64,000 nt of DNA, from assembly GCF_003206045.1 (NCBI RefSeq), contig NZ_PZJM01000002.1, forward strand, positions 253,576-317,575, read 5' to 3'. The notes under the pieces are model-generated. The model was not told where the DNA came from. It worked only from the letters and a program-made list of their open reading frames with translations, and made no database searches. The stretch comes from Salinicola lusitanus (GTDB lineage Bacteria > Pseudomonadota > Gammaproteobacteria > Pseudomonadales > Halomonadaceae). Shown piece after piece: positions 56,506 to 64,000 of this stretch; positions within the stretch are counted from its first letter, which is position 1, and each line of letters begins with the position of its first letter. Position numbers and translations under genes: made by a program.

Positions 56506-57672
56506 GTGCCCCACTCCTCCGACACCGCTTCCGAAACCGACCGCGCTGGCTCGCTCCCCCGGCTGTTCGTGACCAAGCTCATCCACTTCACCAAGAAGCT
56601 GGTGCGCCTGTTCACACGCCCCATGCGGGGAGGCGACAAGGGCGAGGGTGGGGTGATCGTCCATCCCTATCGCGGCTACGGCTCGCATACGGAAGCCTTC
56701 ATCATGGGCCGAGTCTTCCGCCAGCCCGGACGATTGATGAAGTGGGAGAAAGGCGGAGCGGCTCGCGATCTGGTCGACGTCACGCGTCGTCTGGTCAGGC
56801 ATGGTGTCAGGGATGCACGGGTCGACATCCGGCTCGGCGCGACCCATGCCACCGTCACCACCGATCGCGATGGCTACTTCCACGCCCATATCGACATTAC
56901 CCACACCCTGCCCGCCGAAGCGATCTGGCACTCGGTCAAGCTGGAAGTCCTCTCGGAGGACGACGCCATCAGCACCGAGACCGAGATCTACATACCGCCG
57001 GCGAGTACCGACCTGATCGTGATCAGCGATATCGACGACACCGTGATGTACACCGGCGTCGCCAACAAGTTGAAGATGCTCTATCGCCTGTTCATGGAAA
57101 AGGCCGACCGGCGTACCGCCTTCCCCGGCGTCGCCGCCCTCTACCGGGCGCTCTACGGTGGTGCCGAGGGCAACCGCAAACGCCCCATGCTGTATGTCTC
57201 GCGGGGGCCCTGGAGCATCTACGAAGTTCTCGAGATGTTCTTCAACATGAACCGTATCCCGGTCGGGCCTATCCTGTTTTTGCGCGAGTGGGGCATGACG
57301 CTCAAGCGGCCCTGGCCACGCAAGGCCGAGGATCACAAGTCCGACGTCATCTGCAACATGCTGTCGCTCTACGACACGCTCCCCTTCATTCTCATCGGCG
57401 ATAGCGGCCAGCGCGACCCGGAGGTCTACACCGAGATCGTCAAGATGCATCCCGACCGCGTCCGCGCCATCTACATCCGCAAGGTGGACAACGACCCGAA
57501 GCGGGACGCCGCGATCGAGGCCTTGGCCAATGAGGTCAAGCACGCCGGTTGCGAACTGATCCTCGCCCGGGACAGCGTCAGCATCGCCGAGCACGCGCTG
57601 GCGAAGGGATACATCTCGGAGGAAGGTTGCGAGGCGGTACGCGAGGACACGCATCGCCAGCAGCAGCAATAA
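56506..57672 (+). CDS. App1-like phosphatase domain protein (DUF2183)
   Basis: 388 residues from GTG 56506. The HAD-type catalytic motif is VISDIDDTVMYTG (DxDDT) near residue 180. Further matches to the App1/DUF2183 family are MLYVSRGPWSIYEVLEMFF, HKSDVICNML (Lys) and FILIGDSGQRDPEVYTEI (GDSGQxD). Yeast App1 is a phosphatidate phosphatase; bacterial members are mostly uncharacterised and may act on lipids or their headgroups. AGGA lies 12 bases before GTG 56506 but touches an alternative TTG at 56494, so the start is not certain. Confidence 0.83.
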   Translation: MPHSSDTASETDRAGSLPRLFVTKLIHFTKKLVRLFTRPMRGGDKGEGGVIVHPYRGYGSHTEAFIMGRVFRQPGRLMKWEKGGAARDLVDVTRRLVRHGVRDARVDIRLGATHATVTTDRDGYFHAHIDITHTLPAEAIWHSVKLEVLSEDDAISTETEIYIPPASTDLIVISDIDDTVMYTGVANKLKMLYRLFMEKADRRTAFPGVAALYRALYGGAEGNRKRPMLYVSRGPWSIYEVLEMFFNMNRIPVGPILFLREWGMTLKRPWPRKAEDHKSDVICNMLSLYDTLPFILIGDSGQRDPEVYTEIVKMHPDRVRAIYIRKVDNDPKRDAAIEALANEVKHAGCELILARDSVSIAEHALAKGYISEEGCEAVREDTHRQQQQ

Positions 57673-58013
57673 GACGCTCTTGCTGGCCTTTCCCTGCCTG
57701 CATTGCCGTCGTTTATCGGAGAGAGGTCCGCCGAATGCTGGGCCTCTAGTCTCTGAAATGGAATGCCACGTCCGATTGAAACCACCCGCCCCTCACCTAT
57801 CCCCCTCTGGATAAGTTGATGGCCTAACGACAGGCTTCCGCCGTCGTGTCTCACTTTTCTCCCTGAGAGACAGGCCTCATCAGCACGCTTCTCAAACCAC
57901 TCACCCTTCCAGGGTCGTGGCTATGATTTCTTCCTCCAGCCGCCCGTTTGAAGCTAACGACTGAAGAGGAATAGCGGAAGACGAGCCGGCTGCAAGGCAT
58001 CATTGTGCTCCGC
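57673..58013. other. Intergenic stretch without a recognisable gene
   Basis: About 340 bases between two convergent genes. Composition is less GC-rich than the coding flanks. Only short frames without codon bias occur. No perfect terminator hairpin, tRNA or match to the repeat at 19.2/28.9 kb was seen. Confidence 0.5.
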
Positions 58014-58916
58014 CTAGTGGGCATTCCTTTCCTTCGGGTCTTCGGCCAGCGAGTTGACTCGAGATCCATCGGCGAACGAGATAGTTCGCTGCGGGAAGGG
58101 AATTTCGATGCCGACCTCGTCGAATCGGCGTTTCAGATTGACGTAACTGTCACATTGCAACACGAAACCGTTGGCAGGACTGTCTGCCCAGGCCCAAGCT
58201 CTCAGCGTAATCGAAGAATCACCGAGCGCCGTGACTCGTACTGGCACGATCGGGGCGTTATCTCGTATCTGCTCTTCTGTGCGTTGGTCAATGAGCAGCG
58301 GATGCTTGACGATCTCGTCTTGCATGATCGTCATCGCCTGCTCCAGGTCGGATGAGTAGCCGACACCCACCTCGATGATCTTGCAGATTTTATTGTCCGT
58401 GTGGTTGGCATTGACCACCACCTCACTGCTGATCTGTGAATTCGGGATGATGATTCGATTGTTCTCCGCATCCCGGAGGATGGTTTCCCGAAGCGTGATG
58501 TCTTCGACTGTTCCAGTGTAATTGCCGGAGACGGTGATTCGGTCGCCGATCCGGAACGGACGGAAGAACACGATCATGAAACCGCTGACAATATTGCCAA
58601 GTACTTGCTGCGAGGCCAGACCGCCGACGAGGGTGAGAATACCGGCGCCCGTCAGTAGTGAATGACCCACGATATCGAGCTCGGGGATCCGTGTCAGGCA
58701 TGCGCCAACGCCGACACCATAGATCACGACGGATATTAGACGCTTGGCGAAATTGAGCGCGGTTTTGTCGACCGAGGCCGTTGCCAACTTAGACGCTTCC
58801 AGCCTATTGATTATCGCAATGACAGCCCAGTTCACCAGAAACGTAATGACTACGATGGTCACGAGTACCGATAGAAGCCGAAAGTCAGAAGGTACGCTGT
58901 CGAAGACTGATTTCAT
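58014..58916 (-). CDS. MscS-family mechanosensitive channel
   Basis: 300 residues. There are three membrane helices; the pore helix region is GHSLLTGAGILTLVGGLASQQVLGN with the Gly/Ala packing of MscS TM3. The beta domain IVSGFMIVFFRPFRIGDRITV (key FFRPFRIGD) and GTVEDITLRETILRDAENNRIIIPNS follow, typical of small-conductance channels. It releases solutes on hypo-osmotic shock, which complements the osmoprotectant importer at 24.7-28.8 kb. Its codon use is a little less GC-rich than average. No operon partner is adjacent. Confidence 0.93.
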   Translation of the reverse strand: MKSVFDSVPSDFRLLSVLVTIVVITFLVNWAVIAIINRLEASKLATASVDKTALNFAKRLISVVIYGVGVGACLTRIPELDIVGHSLLTGAGILTLVGGLASQQVLGNIVSGFMIVFFRPFRIGDRITVSGNYTGTVEDITLRETILRDAENNRIIIPNSQISSEVVVNANHTDNKICKIIEVGVGYSSDLEQAMTIMQDEIVKHPLLIDQRTEEQIRDNAPIVPVRVTALGDSSITLRAWAWADSPANGFVLQCDSYVNLKRRFDEVGIEIPFPQRTISFADGSRVNSLAEDPKERNAH

Positions 58917-59029
58917 CTAGAAAGTCCTAAGAGCCGGAGCATGACGCCTGAGCGCGCTGGCCCCCTTGGCGCAGAGAAGCGGAGGCAAGGAGGCCCGAGT
59001 GACGAGAATCGATAGAACATGCCCGACGA

Positions 59030-59380
59030 CTACTCATGTTGTAGGACATTGATGAGCTTTCCGAAAGGATCTCTGATGTAGAACCGGCGGACACCCCAGG
59101 GCTCAGTTACAGGCCCGTACTCAATCTTTATGCCATTGTTCTTCACCCTCTCCAGGGCGGTCTCCAGGATATCGACCTCTATGGACAAATCAGGAACCGG
59201 TGTGCCGGATCCGCCCTCCGAGGCCACGCTTACCTGACTGCTCATTTCCTCACCCGAGCTATAGGTCCTTATCCATCCGTGATCCATCACAAGCTCAAGC
59301 CCAAAAATAGCTGAGTAAAAATTCTCCGCATTCGAGGGATTGGCTGCAGCAATATTCGAGACTATGCGTTTCACCTTCAT
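59030..59380 (-). CDS. VOC-superfamily (glyoxalase/bleomycin-resistance-like) protein
   Basis: 116 residues. VKRIVSNIAAANPSNAENFYSAIFGLELVMDHGWI at the start (key NAENFYSAIFGLELVMD) and GVRRFYIRDPFGKLINVLQ at the end are the paired beta-alpha-beta-beta-beta units of the VOC fold. The metal ligands are not all in usual places, so the reaction is open: dioxygenase, isomerase or ligand binding. Codon use is clearly less GC-rich than its neighbours, a sign of possible acquisition. Confidence 0.82.
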   Translation of the reverse strand: MKVKRIVSNIAAANPSNAENFYSAIFGLELVMDHGWIRTYSSGEEMSSQVSVASEGGSGTPVPDLSIEVDILETALERVKNNGIKIEYGPVTEPWGVRRFYIRDPFGKLINVLQHE

Positions 59381-59516
59381 TCATGCCTCCCGCAAGCTAC
59401 GACTCTTCCGACCCTGCCAAGTATGAGCGAGTGTGTGCTGGCCGGTCACTCGGTTTGGCACGAACGGAGGCGTTATAACCGGTCAGGAAAGCGATTGGGG
59501 AGAGAGGGGCCGCCAG

Positions 59517-59578
59517 GGCGAGTGGTTCTCTCGATGGCGCTCCGGCGGGAACGCCTTGCCACAAGAGCACCACTCGCC
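59517..59578. repeat. 62-base imperfect palindrome between pepD and the VOC gene
   Basis: Left arm GGCGAGTGGTTCTCT (59517-59531) pairs with right arm AGAGCACCACTCGCC (59564-59578) with one mismatch. The 32-base loop contains a smaller GGCG/CGCC hairpin. No T-run follows on either strand. It could be a transcript end structure, an attenuator, or a REP-like element. Confidence 0.75.
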
Positions 59579-59599
59579 AGACTCGTTTCCGGGGCGGCT

Positions 59600-61075
59600 T
59601 CAGGCGGCCTTGCCGGAGGCGATGTCGGCGACCAGCGCCTTGAGCACCTTCCAGAACTCCTCGACGGAGGCCAGTTCGGTACGCTCGGTGGGTGAGTGGG
59701 CGCCGCGAATCACCGGGCCGAAGGAGATCATTTCCAGCTGCGGATACTTGCCACCGATGATGCCGCACTCGAGGCCGGCGTGGATCACCTTCACCGCGGG
59801 GTCGCTGCCCAGCTGCTCCTGGTGGAGCCGACGAAAGCGGGTCAGCAGCGTGCTGTCCGCGCTCGGTGTCCAGCCAGGGTAGACGTTCTCGACCCGCGTC
59901 TGGGCGCCGATCAGGCCGAACAGCGCCGTGAAACGGTCCGCCAGGTTGCGCGTCGCGCTGTCCCGCAGCGATCGCACCAGCGCGCAGAGGTGGAAGCGCC
60001 CCTTCTCCAGCGATACCACCCCCAGGTTGTTGGAGGTCTCCACCACGCCCGGCACCTCGACGCTCATGCGCTCGACACCGTAAGGCGCGGCGTGGAGGGC
60101 GGAAACCAGCAACTGGGTGGCGGTATCGGTCAGCGCTTCGGCCTCATCGCAGGAGAGTTCGCCCGGCGAGAGCGTCAGGGTGACGCCGTCGTCGACGCCG
60201 GCCAGCTCCTCGCGGTAGAGCGCCTGCAGGTCGGCGAGCGTCTGCTCCACCGCCGGCAGATGGTGCTCGTCCACCACGATGGTAGCGAACGCCTCGCGAG
60301 GCAGCGCATTGCGCAGCGTGCCCCCCTGGTAGTCCACCAGTCGAATCTCGAACTCGCCCAGCCCTCGCAGCGCCCTCACCAGCAACTGGTTGGCGTTGCC
60401 CCGCTCCTTGTGGATATCGGCGCCGGAGTGCCCACCGACCAGGCCGGTCAGGGAGAGGCGACGCATCACCTCCTCCTCGTCGCAGCCGCGCATCGGCAGG
60501 TCGGCGTCGACCACGACATCGGCACCGCCGGCGCAGCCGATATAGACTTCGCCGCGATCCTCGGAATCGAGATTGAGCAGGTAGCGCCCCTCCAGCCAGT
60601 TCTCGTCCAGCGACAGCGCCCCCTGCAACGAGGTCTCCTCCTCTAGCGTGAACAGCGCCTCGATCGGGCCGTGATCGATGTCGTCCGCCTCGAGAATCGC
60701 CAGCGCCGCCGCGACACCGAGACCGTTGTCGGCACCCAGGGTGGTACCGCGGGCGTGGAGCCAGCCATCCTCGACGTAGGTATCAAGCGGATCGTTGAGG
60801 AAATCGTGGGGGTGGTCGCTGTTGGCCTGCGTCACCATGTCGAGATGTCCCTGCAGGATCACGCCGGGGACGGACTCGCAGCCCGGACTCGGCGCCTTGC
60901 GGATCCGCAGGTTGCCGTAGCTGTCGCGATCGTGGGTCAGACCCTTGTCGTCGGCCCAGCGCTGCAGGATGTCGATCAACTTCGCTTCGTGGCCGGAGGA
61001 GCGCGGCGTATTGCAGAGCGTACGAAAATGACGCCACACGGGCTCGGGGGAGAGTTGCAGCAGATGATCGTTCAT
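59600..61075 (-). CDS. pepD: Aminoacyl-histidine dipeptidase (peptidase D, M20C)
   Basis: 491 residues. Di-zinc M20 motifs are GHLDMVTQAN (His-x-Asp), DNGLGVAAALAILE, FTLEEETSLQGA (catalytic Glu and zinc ligand) and NLDSEDRGEVYIGCAGG. The lid-domain motif is GGHSGADIHKERGNANQL. It hydrolyses Xaa-His dipeptides, including carnosine-like peptides, and other unblocked dipeptides in the cytoplasm. ATG 61075 (MNDHLLQLSPEPVWRHF) matches PepD N-termini; the frame extends 14 codons further without conservation. Confidence 0.93.
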   Translation of the reverse strand: MNDHLLQLSPEPVWRHFRTLCNTPRSSGHEAKLIDILQRWADDKGLTHDRDSYGNLRIRKAPSPGCESVPGVILQGHLDMVTQANSDHPHDFLNDPLDTYVEDGWLHARGTTLGADNGLGVAAALAILEADDIDHGPIEALFTLEEETSLQGALSLDENWLEGRYLLNLDSEDRGEVYIGCAGGADVVVDADLPMRGCDEEEVMRRLSLTGLVGGHSGADIHKERGNANQLLVRALRGLGEFEIRLVDYQGGTLRNALPREAFATIVVDEHHLPAVEQTLADLQALYREELAGVDDGVTLTLSPGELSCDEAEALTDTATQLLVSALHAAPYGVERMSVEVPGVVETSNNLGVVSLEKGRFHLCALVRSLRDSATRNLADRFTALFGLIGAQTRVENVYPGWTPSADSTLLTRFRRLHQEQLGSDPAVKVIHAGLECGIIGGKYPQLEMISFGPVIRGAHSPTERTELASVEEFWKVLKALVADIASGKAA

Positions 61076-61238
61076 GGTCGATTCCAGCCTCGTCGCGCGG
61101 CGAGAAGCTCGCCGCAACGGGTGTCGAAAGAGTGATGAATGAAACCCGAGCCGCCAGCGGACCGCGGCTCGTTTTGAGGTGCAAACACCTTACTCGTCTG
61201 ACTGCGGCTTGACCATATGTGCCGAGCGCTCGCGCGCC

Positions 61239-63611
61239 TCAGCCAGGCGCCGGTGCGGTGCCCTCAGCATCGCGGCGGTCGTGGTGCCAGGCCAGCAGCG
61301 CCGCGGCCAGCCCGCGTGCGCTCGCCAGGCGTTCCCGCCGCCCCTGCAGTGAGAGCGCCTCGTCGCGATACTGGAACAACGCCGGGACGGCCACCCGCAC
61401 CGACCGCCTCAGGTCGCCAGGCACCACAACTTTGCCCTCCTCGACCGCCAGCAGGCGCTCGACCGTGGCCAACGGCTGTCGCCGCCACCAGCCCAGCCAG
61501 GCCTCCCGCAACCAGGGCCGGATCGGTGCCAGCTCGCCGCCTCCGGCGGCAAACCAGTCCAGTCGCTCGTGGAGATCGACAGACAGGACCGGCACGGGCC
61601 CCTCGTGCAGCCAGGCCGCCACGACGAGCGGCTCGATCTCCCGCAGCTCACCTGCCAGCAGGTCCGGCAGGTGGCGTACGAAATCGTCATGCATCCGGTC
61701 GAGGAGCCGCGCCGAATCATCCGCCAGCGCCAACGCCATCATCTGCGCCGGCTCCCCGCTGGACGCCTCTCGAGTCAGCCCGATCCGCAGCGAGCGAAAC
61801 CCCTGCCGACGCCAGAAGCCGGTCAACGACGGCTCCGCACCGTAGCTCACGCCCAGGTGATCGACAGCGCGCTTCCGTGCCGTCGCGGCCACCCGCTCGA
61901 TCATCGCCGAGCCGATTCCCTCCCGCCGGGCCTGCGGGTGAACGGCGATCCGCATGATGCGCCACCAGCTGGCGAGCGCGGCCTCCCGGTAACCGCCGTG
62001 GGTGGCCAGCGACTGTGCCAGCAGATGCCCTCGCGGTCGCCGCTGCCCCCGATGGATCGCCTCGGCCAGTGCGGCGTCGAAGCCCCCCTCCTGCTGCACC
62101 ACGCAGATACCGACGGCCACGCCGCCGACGAAAGCCGCCAGCAGGTGAACGCCGGGGCCGTCCAGCAGGTGGCGAAGATCGCTCGGCGAGGTACGGTAGT
62201 GAGCCTGCACCAGCAGGCCGAAAATCGATCTCAGCAAGTCGTCGTCCCGGGCCAGCGCCGCCCGGTCCAGCCAGACATGGGCGACCGGCATCGAGCGCGC
62301 GACAGCGGGGTCGACGGCGACGATCTCGGCATCCAGGCACAGCAGGTCGCGGGTCAACGCTTCCAGCGGGTCGCCGGCCGCCCAACGGATGGGGGTATCC
62401 AGCGGTAGCCGCCGCCACTCCGGGGTCAGCCGATCCAGCGCCTCGCGCAGACGAACCTCGAATCCGCGGCCGGTGCCCTCGTAGCCATGCACCGTGGTGG
62501 CGAAGGCGATCCGCGGAAAGCGACCCAGCCAGTCGACCAGACGTGCGGCGGGAATCGCGGCCGCCTCGTCGACGAACAGCGTCGGCGGCGACTGCGCGTC
62601 GATGTCGCGTGCCGCCAGCGCGGGGACGACCTGCTCCGGTGCCAGCCATTCGACCCGGCACTCCCGACCGTCGACGCGGACCTCGAAACGACCCGCGTCG
62701 CGTCTACCGCCGGGCAGCAATCGCTGGAGGCGTTCGAACACCGCTTCCACCGCGACCGAACTCGATGCCGCGATCCAGAGCCGTCGCTCGCCCCGCATCA
62801 GTCGACGCGCGGCCGCGATGCCCAGCGCCGCGCTCTTGCCACGACCGCGATCGGCCACCAGCACCACCGGCCGGCGTCGCCGCATTCGCGTCAGTCGCGA
62901 AACCGCTTCGGCCTGGTCACGGGTCAGGCAGTCGCTGTCGTTGACGCGATCCTCGATATGAGAGCCCGGGTCGAGCGCTGGCTCGATGCTTGAATCGATG
63001 ACTGGATCGGAGCTCGGGCCGGAGAAGATCGCTGAAGACGAGAGCGGCAACGCGGCATCAGACGGCCATACCGCCAGGTCGGCGCTGTCTCGGAGCCCTC
63101 CGGCGAGGCGCTGCAGGTAGTAAGTCGACAGGGTTTCCGCATCATGGGGCCAATGCGCCAGCCGTCGATAGTCGGCATCCGGCTGCCAGTCCGCATCGGT
63201 GGGCTGCTGCCAGTGTCTCGGTGTCAACAGCACCAGCCACCCCCCGGCCAGGACGGTACCGCTGATGGCGCCGAAGGCATCCGGATCGAATCCCGCCTCG
63301 GGGGATAGGGCGTCGAAGATCACCAGATCGTGCTCGCTGCCCAGCTGGCCGCGAGCGCGGGAGGCGCTCAGCCGCGTTATCCCCTCGGGCAGTGGCGACG
63401 CCTGGGAAGAGGGCGCCAGCTCGGGGCCGATCCACAGCGGAGAGTGCCAGCGCCCCGCCGCGATCCAGGCCCGGGCCTTGCTGACGGCCTGGGGGGCATC
63501 GTCGGCGATCCACAGCACGCCTCGCCAGCGACGGCGCCGAAGCTCCTCGCGGCGCCCGGCCAGCCAGTCGCCGAGCCTGGGATGCGCATTCGAGGCGGAC
63601 ACGACCGACAC
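61239..63611 (-). CDS. tmcA: tRNA(Met) cytidine acetyltransferase TmcA
   Basis: 790 residues. TmcA uses ATP and acetyl-CoA to make N4-acetylcytidine at the wobble base of elongator tRNA-Met. Domains in order: an N-terminal DUF1726-like part, a helicase-like module with P-loop ADRGRGKSAALG, LFVDEAAAIPA (Walker B), a GNAT domain with MRIAVHPQARREGIGSAMI, and a C-terminal tRNA-binding part. An insertion rich in Ser/Asp/Pro (about 185-225) precedes the P-loop. The start is GTG 63611, right after the stop of the upstream gene, so co-translation is likely. Confidence 0.93.
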   Translation of the reverse strand: MSVVSASNAHPRLGDWLAGRREELRRRRWRGVLWIADDAPQAVSKARAWIAAGRWHSPLWIGPELAPSSQASPLPEGITRLSASRARGQLGSEHDLVIFDALSPEAGFDPDAFGAISGTVLAGGWLVLLTPRHWQQPTDADWQPDADYRRLAHWPHDAETLSTYYLQRLAGGLRDSADLAVWPSDAALPLSSSAIFSGPSSDPVIDSSIEPALDPGSHIEDRVNDSDCLTRDQAEAVSRLTRMRRRRPVVLVADRGRGKSAALGIAAARRLMRGERRLWIAASSSVAVEAVFERLQRLLPGGRRDAGRFEVRVDGRECRVEWLAPEQVVPALAARDIDAQSPPTLFVDEAAAIPAARLVDWLGRFPRIAFATTVHGYEGTGRGFEVRLREALDRLTPEWRRLPLDTPIRWAAGDPLEALTRDLLCLDAEIVAVDPAVARSMPVAHVWLDRAALARDDDLLRSIFGLLVQAHYRTSPSDLRHLLDGPGVHLLAAFVGGVAVGICVVQQEGGFDAALAEAIHRGQRRPRGHLLAQSLATHGGYREAALASWWRIMRIAVHPQARREGIGSAMIERVAATARKRAVDHLGVSYGAEPSLTGFWRRQGFRSLRIGLTREASSGEPAQMMALALADDSARLLDRMHDDFVRHLPDLLAGELREIEPLVVAAWLHEGPVPVLSVDLHERLDWFAAGGGELAPIRPWLREAWLGWWRRQPLATVERLLAVEEGKVVVPGDLRRSVRVAVPALFQYRDEALSLQGRRERLASARGLAAALLAWHHDRRDAEGTAPAPG

Positions 63612-64000
63612 CTAGCCGAAGGCATCGCCCAGATCGGGTTTCATCGTGGGGCAGTATCGGGCTGCGGCCACCGCGAGAAGAATCCCGACCAGAGTCAGCG
63701 CGACCGGCAGCCAGCTGAACACGACGCCGGAAGAGGTGTAGAGATAGAGGAAGAACACCGTCATCACGCCACCCCCCAGCAGCCGACCGGCCCTGACACC
63801 GGCGAGGTAGACGCTGGCCAGCACGCCGACGAATGGAATCAGCACGCTGAAGAGATTGATCGTGAACGCTCGCCCGGCCGCCGCCACGGCGGGAAGTATC
63901 AGCCACGCCACCAGTTCCCAGGCCACCAGGTAGATCGCCACCGGCGCGGCGAAACTCCCGATCAGGCGCAGCACGGTGCGGGTCGGCTCATCGGCGCCGG
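63612..64000 (-). CDS. Small membrane protein upstream of tmcA (may continue past window edge)
   Basis: At least 120 residues with about four hydrophobic helices (VAIYLVAWELVAWLILPAVAAAG, split here: AIYLVAWELVAWLILP; FSVLIPFVGVLASVYLAG; VMTVFFLYLYTSSGVVFSWLP, split here: FFLYLYTSSGVVF; LTLVGILLAVAAA). GTG 63974 is a possible start, but the frame stays open to position 64000, so the true N-terminus may be outside. No family was recognised. Its TAG is directly followed by the GTG of tmcA, indicating one transcript. Confidence 0.7.
   Translation of the reverse strand, partial: GADEPTRTVLRLIGSFAAPVAIYLVAWELVAWLILPAVAAAGRAFTINLFSVLIPFVGVLASVYLAGVRAGRLLGGGVMTVFFLYLYTSSGVVFSWLPVALTLVGILLAVAAARYCPTMKPDLGDAFG

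Overview
The window looks like chromosomal DNA of a GC-rich, heterotrophic gammaproteobacterium. The best guess is Halomonadaceae (Halomonas, Salinicola or Chromohalobacter relatives). This is inferred from the gene set: a FabY-type ketoacyl synthase of the Pseudomonas/Halomonas kind, an OsmX/YehZ-type osmoprotectant ABC transporter, TmcA, RmuC, a BdlA-like chemoreceptor, ZevAB-like metal genes and a haem uptake locus. No rRNA, tRNA, CRISPR array, intact insertion sequence, phage gene or integrase was seen. Two genes are cut or possibly cut by the window edges: a CHASE/GGDEF diguanylate cyclase on the left and a small membrane protein on the right.

Layout. 1-2.5 kb: diguanylate cyclase, tadA, tesB. 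2.5-4.9 kb: a visibly AT-richer stretch with one MFS-like transporter and long gene-poor flanks, probably acquired. 4.9-12.3 kb: a zinc alcohol dehydrogenase divergent from an AraC regulator, then a TauE/SafE exporter, a secreted protein, a GNAT/HslJ-like lipoprotein pair, PBP4, and an SMR pump coupled to a TrmB-like methyltransferase. 12.6-17.5 kb: fabY, coaD, ferredoxin, P-loop kinase, outer-membrane channel. 17.7-24.5 kb: MATE transporter, AtoE, thioesterase, a voltage-sensor-like protein, cytochrome b561, a beta-propeller-like protein, an I78 inhibitor lipoprotein. 24.7-28.8 kb: four-gene osmoprotectant ABC operon.

29-38.4 kb holds two facing metabolic loci. A LysR regulator is divergent from an AtuA / AtuA-like small protein / CitMHS transporter / alpha-beta hydrolase operon, with no pathway I can name. 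Opposite it run fdhD, a YdeP-type molybdopterin oxidoreductase, a small winged-helix-like protein and an SDR dehydrogenase. The two loci meet at a 15-bp tandem repeat that contains the stop codons of both terminal genes. 38.5-42.4 kb: two tandem entericidin-like lipoproteins (one very small), a HIT protein, a ZevB/ZevA-like metal pair and two related lipoproteins in one overlapping operon. 43-48.8 kb: haem uptake (hmuTUV, plus a convergent TonB receptor with FRAP/NPDL motifs), with Fur-like boxes upstream of both arms. 49-57.7 kb: glycerate kinase, Dps, PAS-PAS chemoreceptor translationally coupled to a triple-CheW protein, RmuC, PfpI protease/deglycase, App1-like phosphatase. 58-64 kb: MscS channel, VOC protein, PepD, TmcA, membrane protein.

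The best candidates for undescribed biology are the AtuA/CitMHS/hydrolase operon, the YdeP-winged helix-SDR operon, the coupled PAS-MCP/triple-CheW pair, the pore-less voltage-sensor-like protein, the two paralogous lipoproteins upstream of zevAB, and a diverged intergenic repeat of about 180-200 bp present twice (near 19.2 and 28.9 kb).
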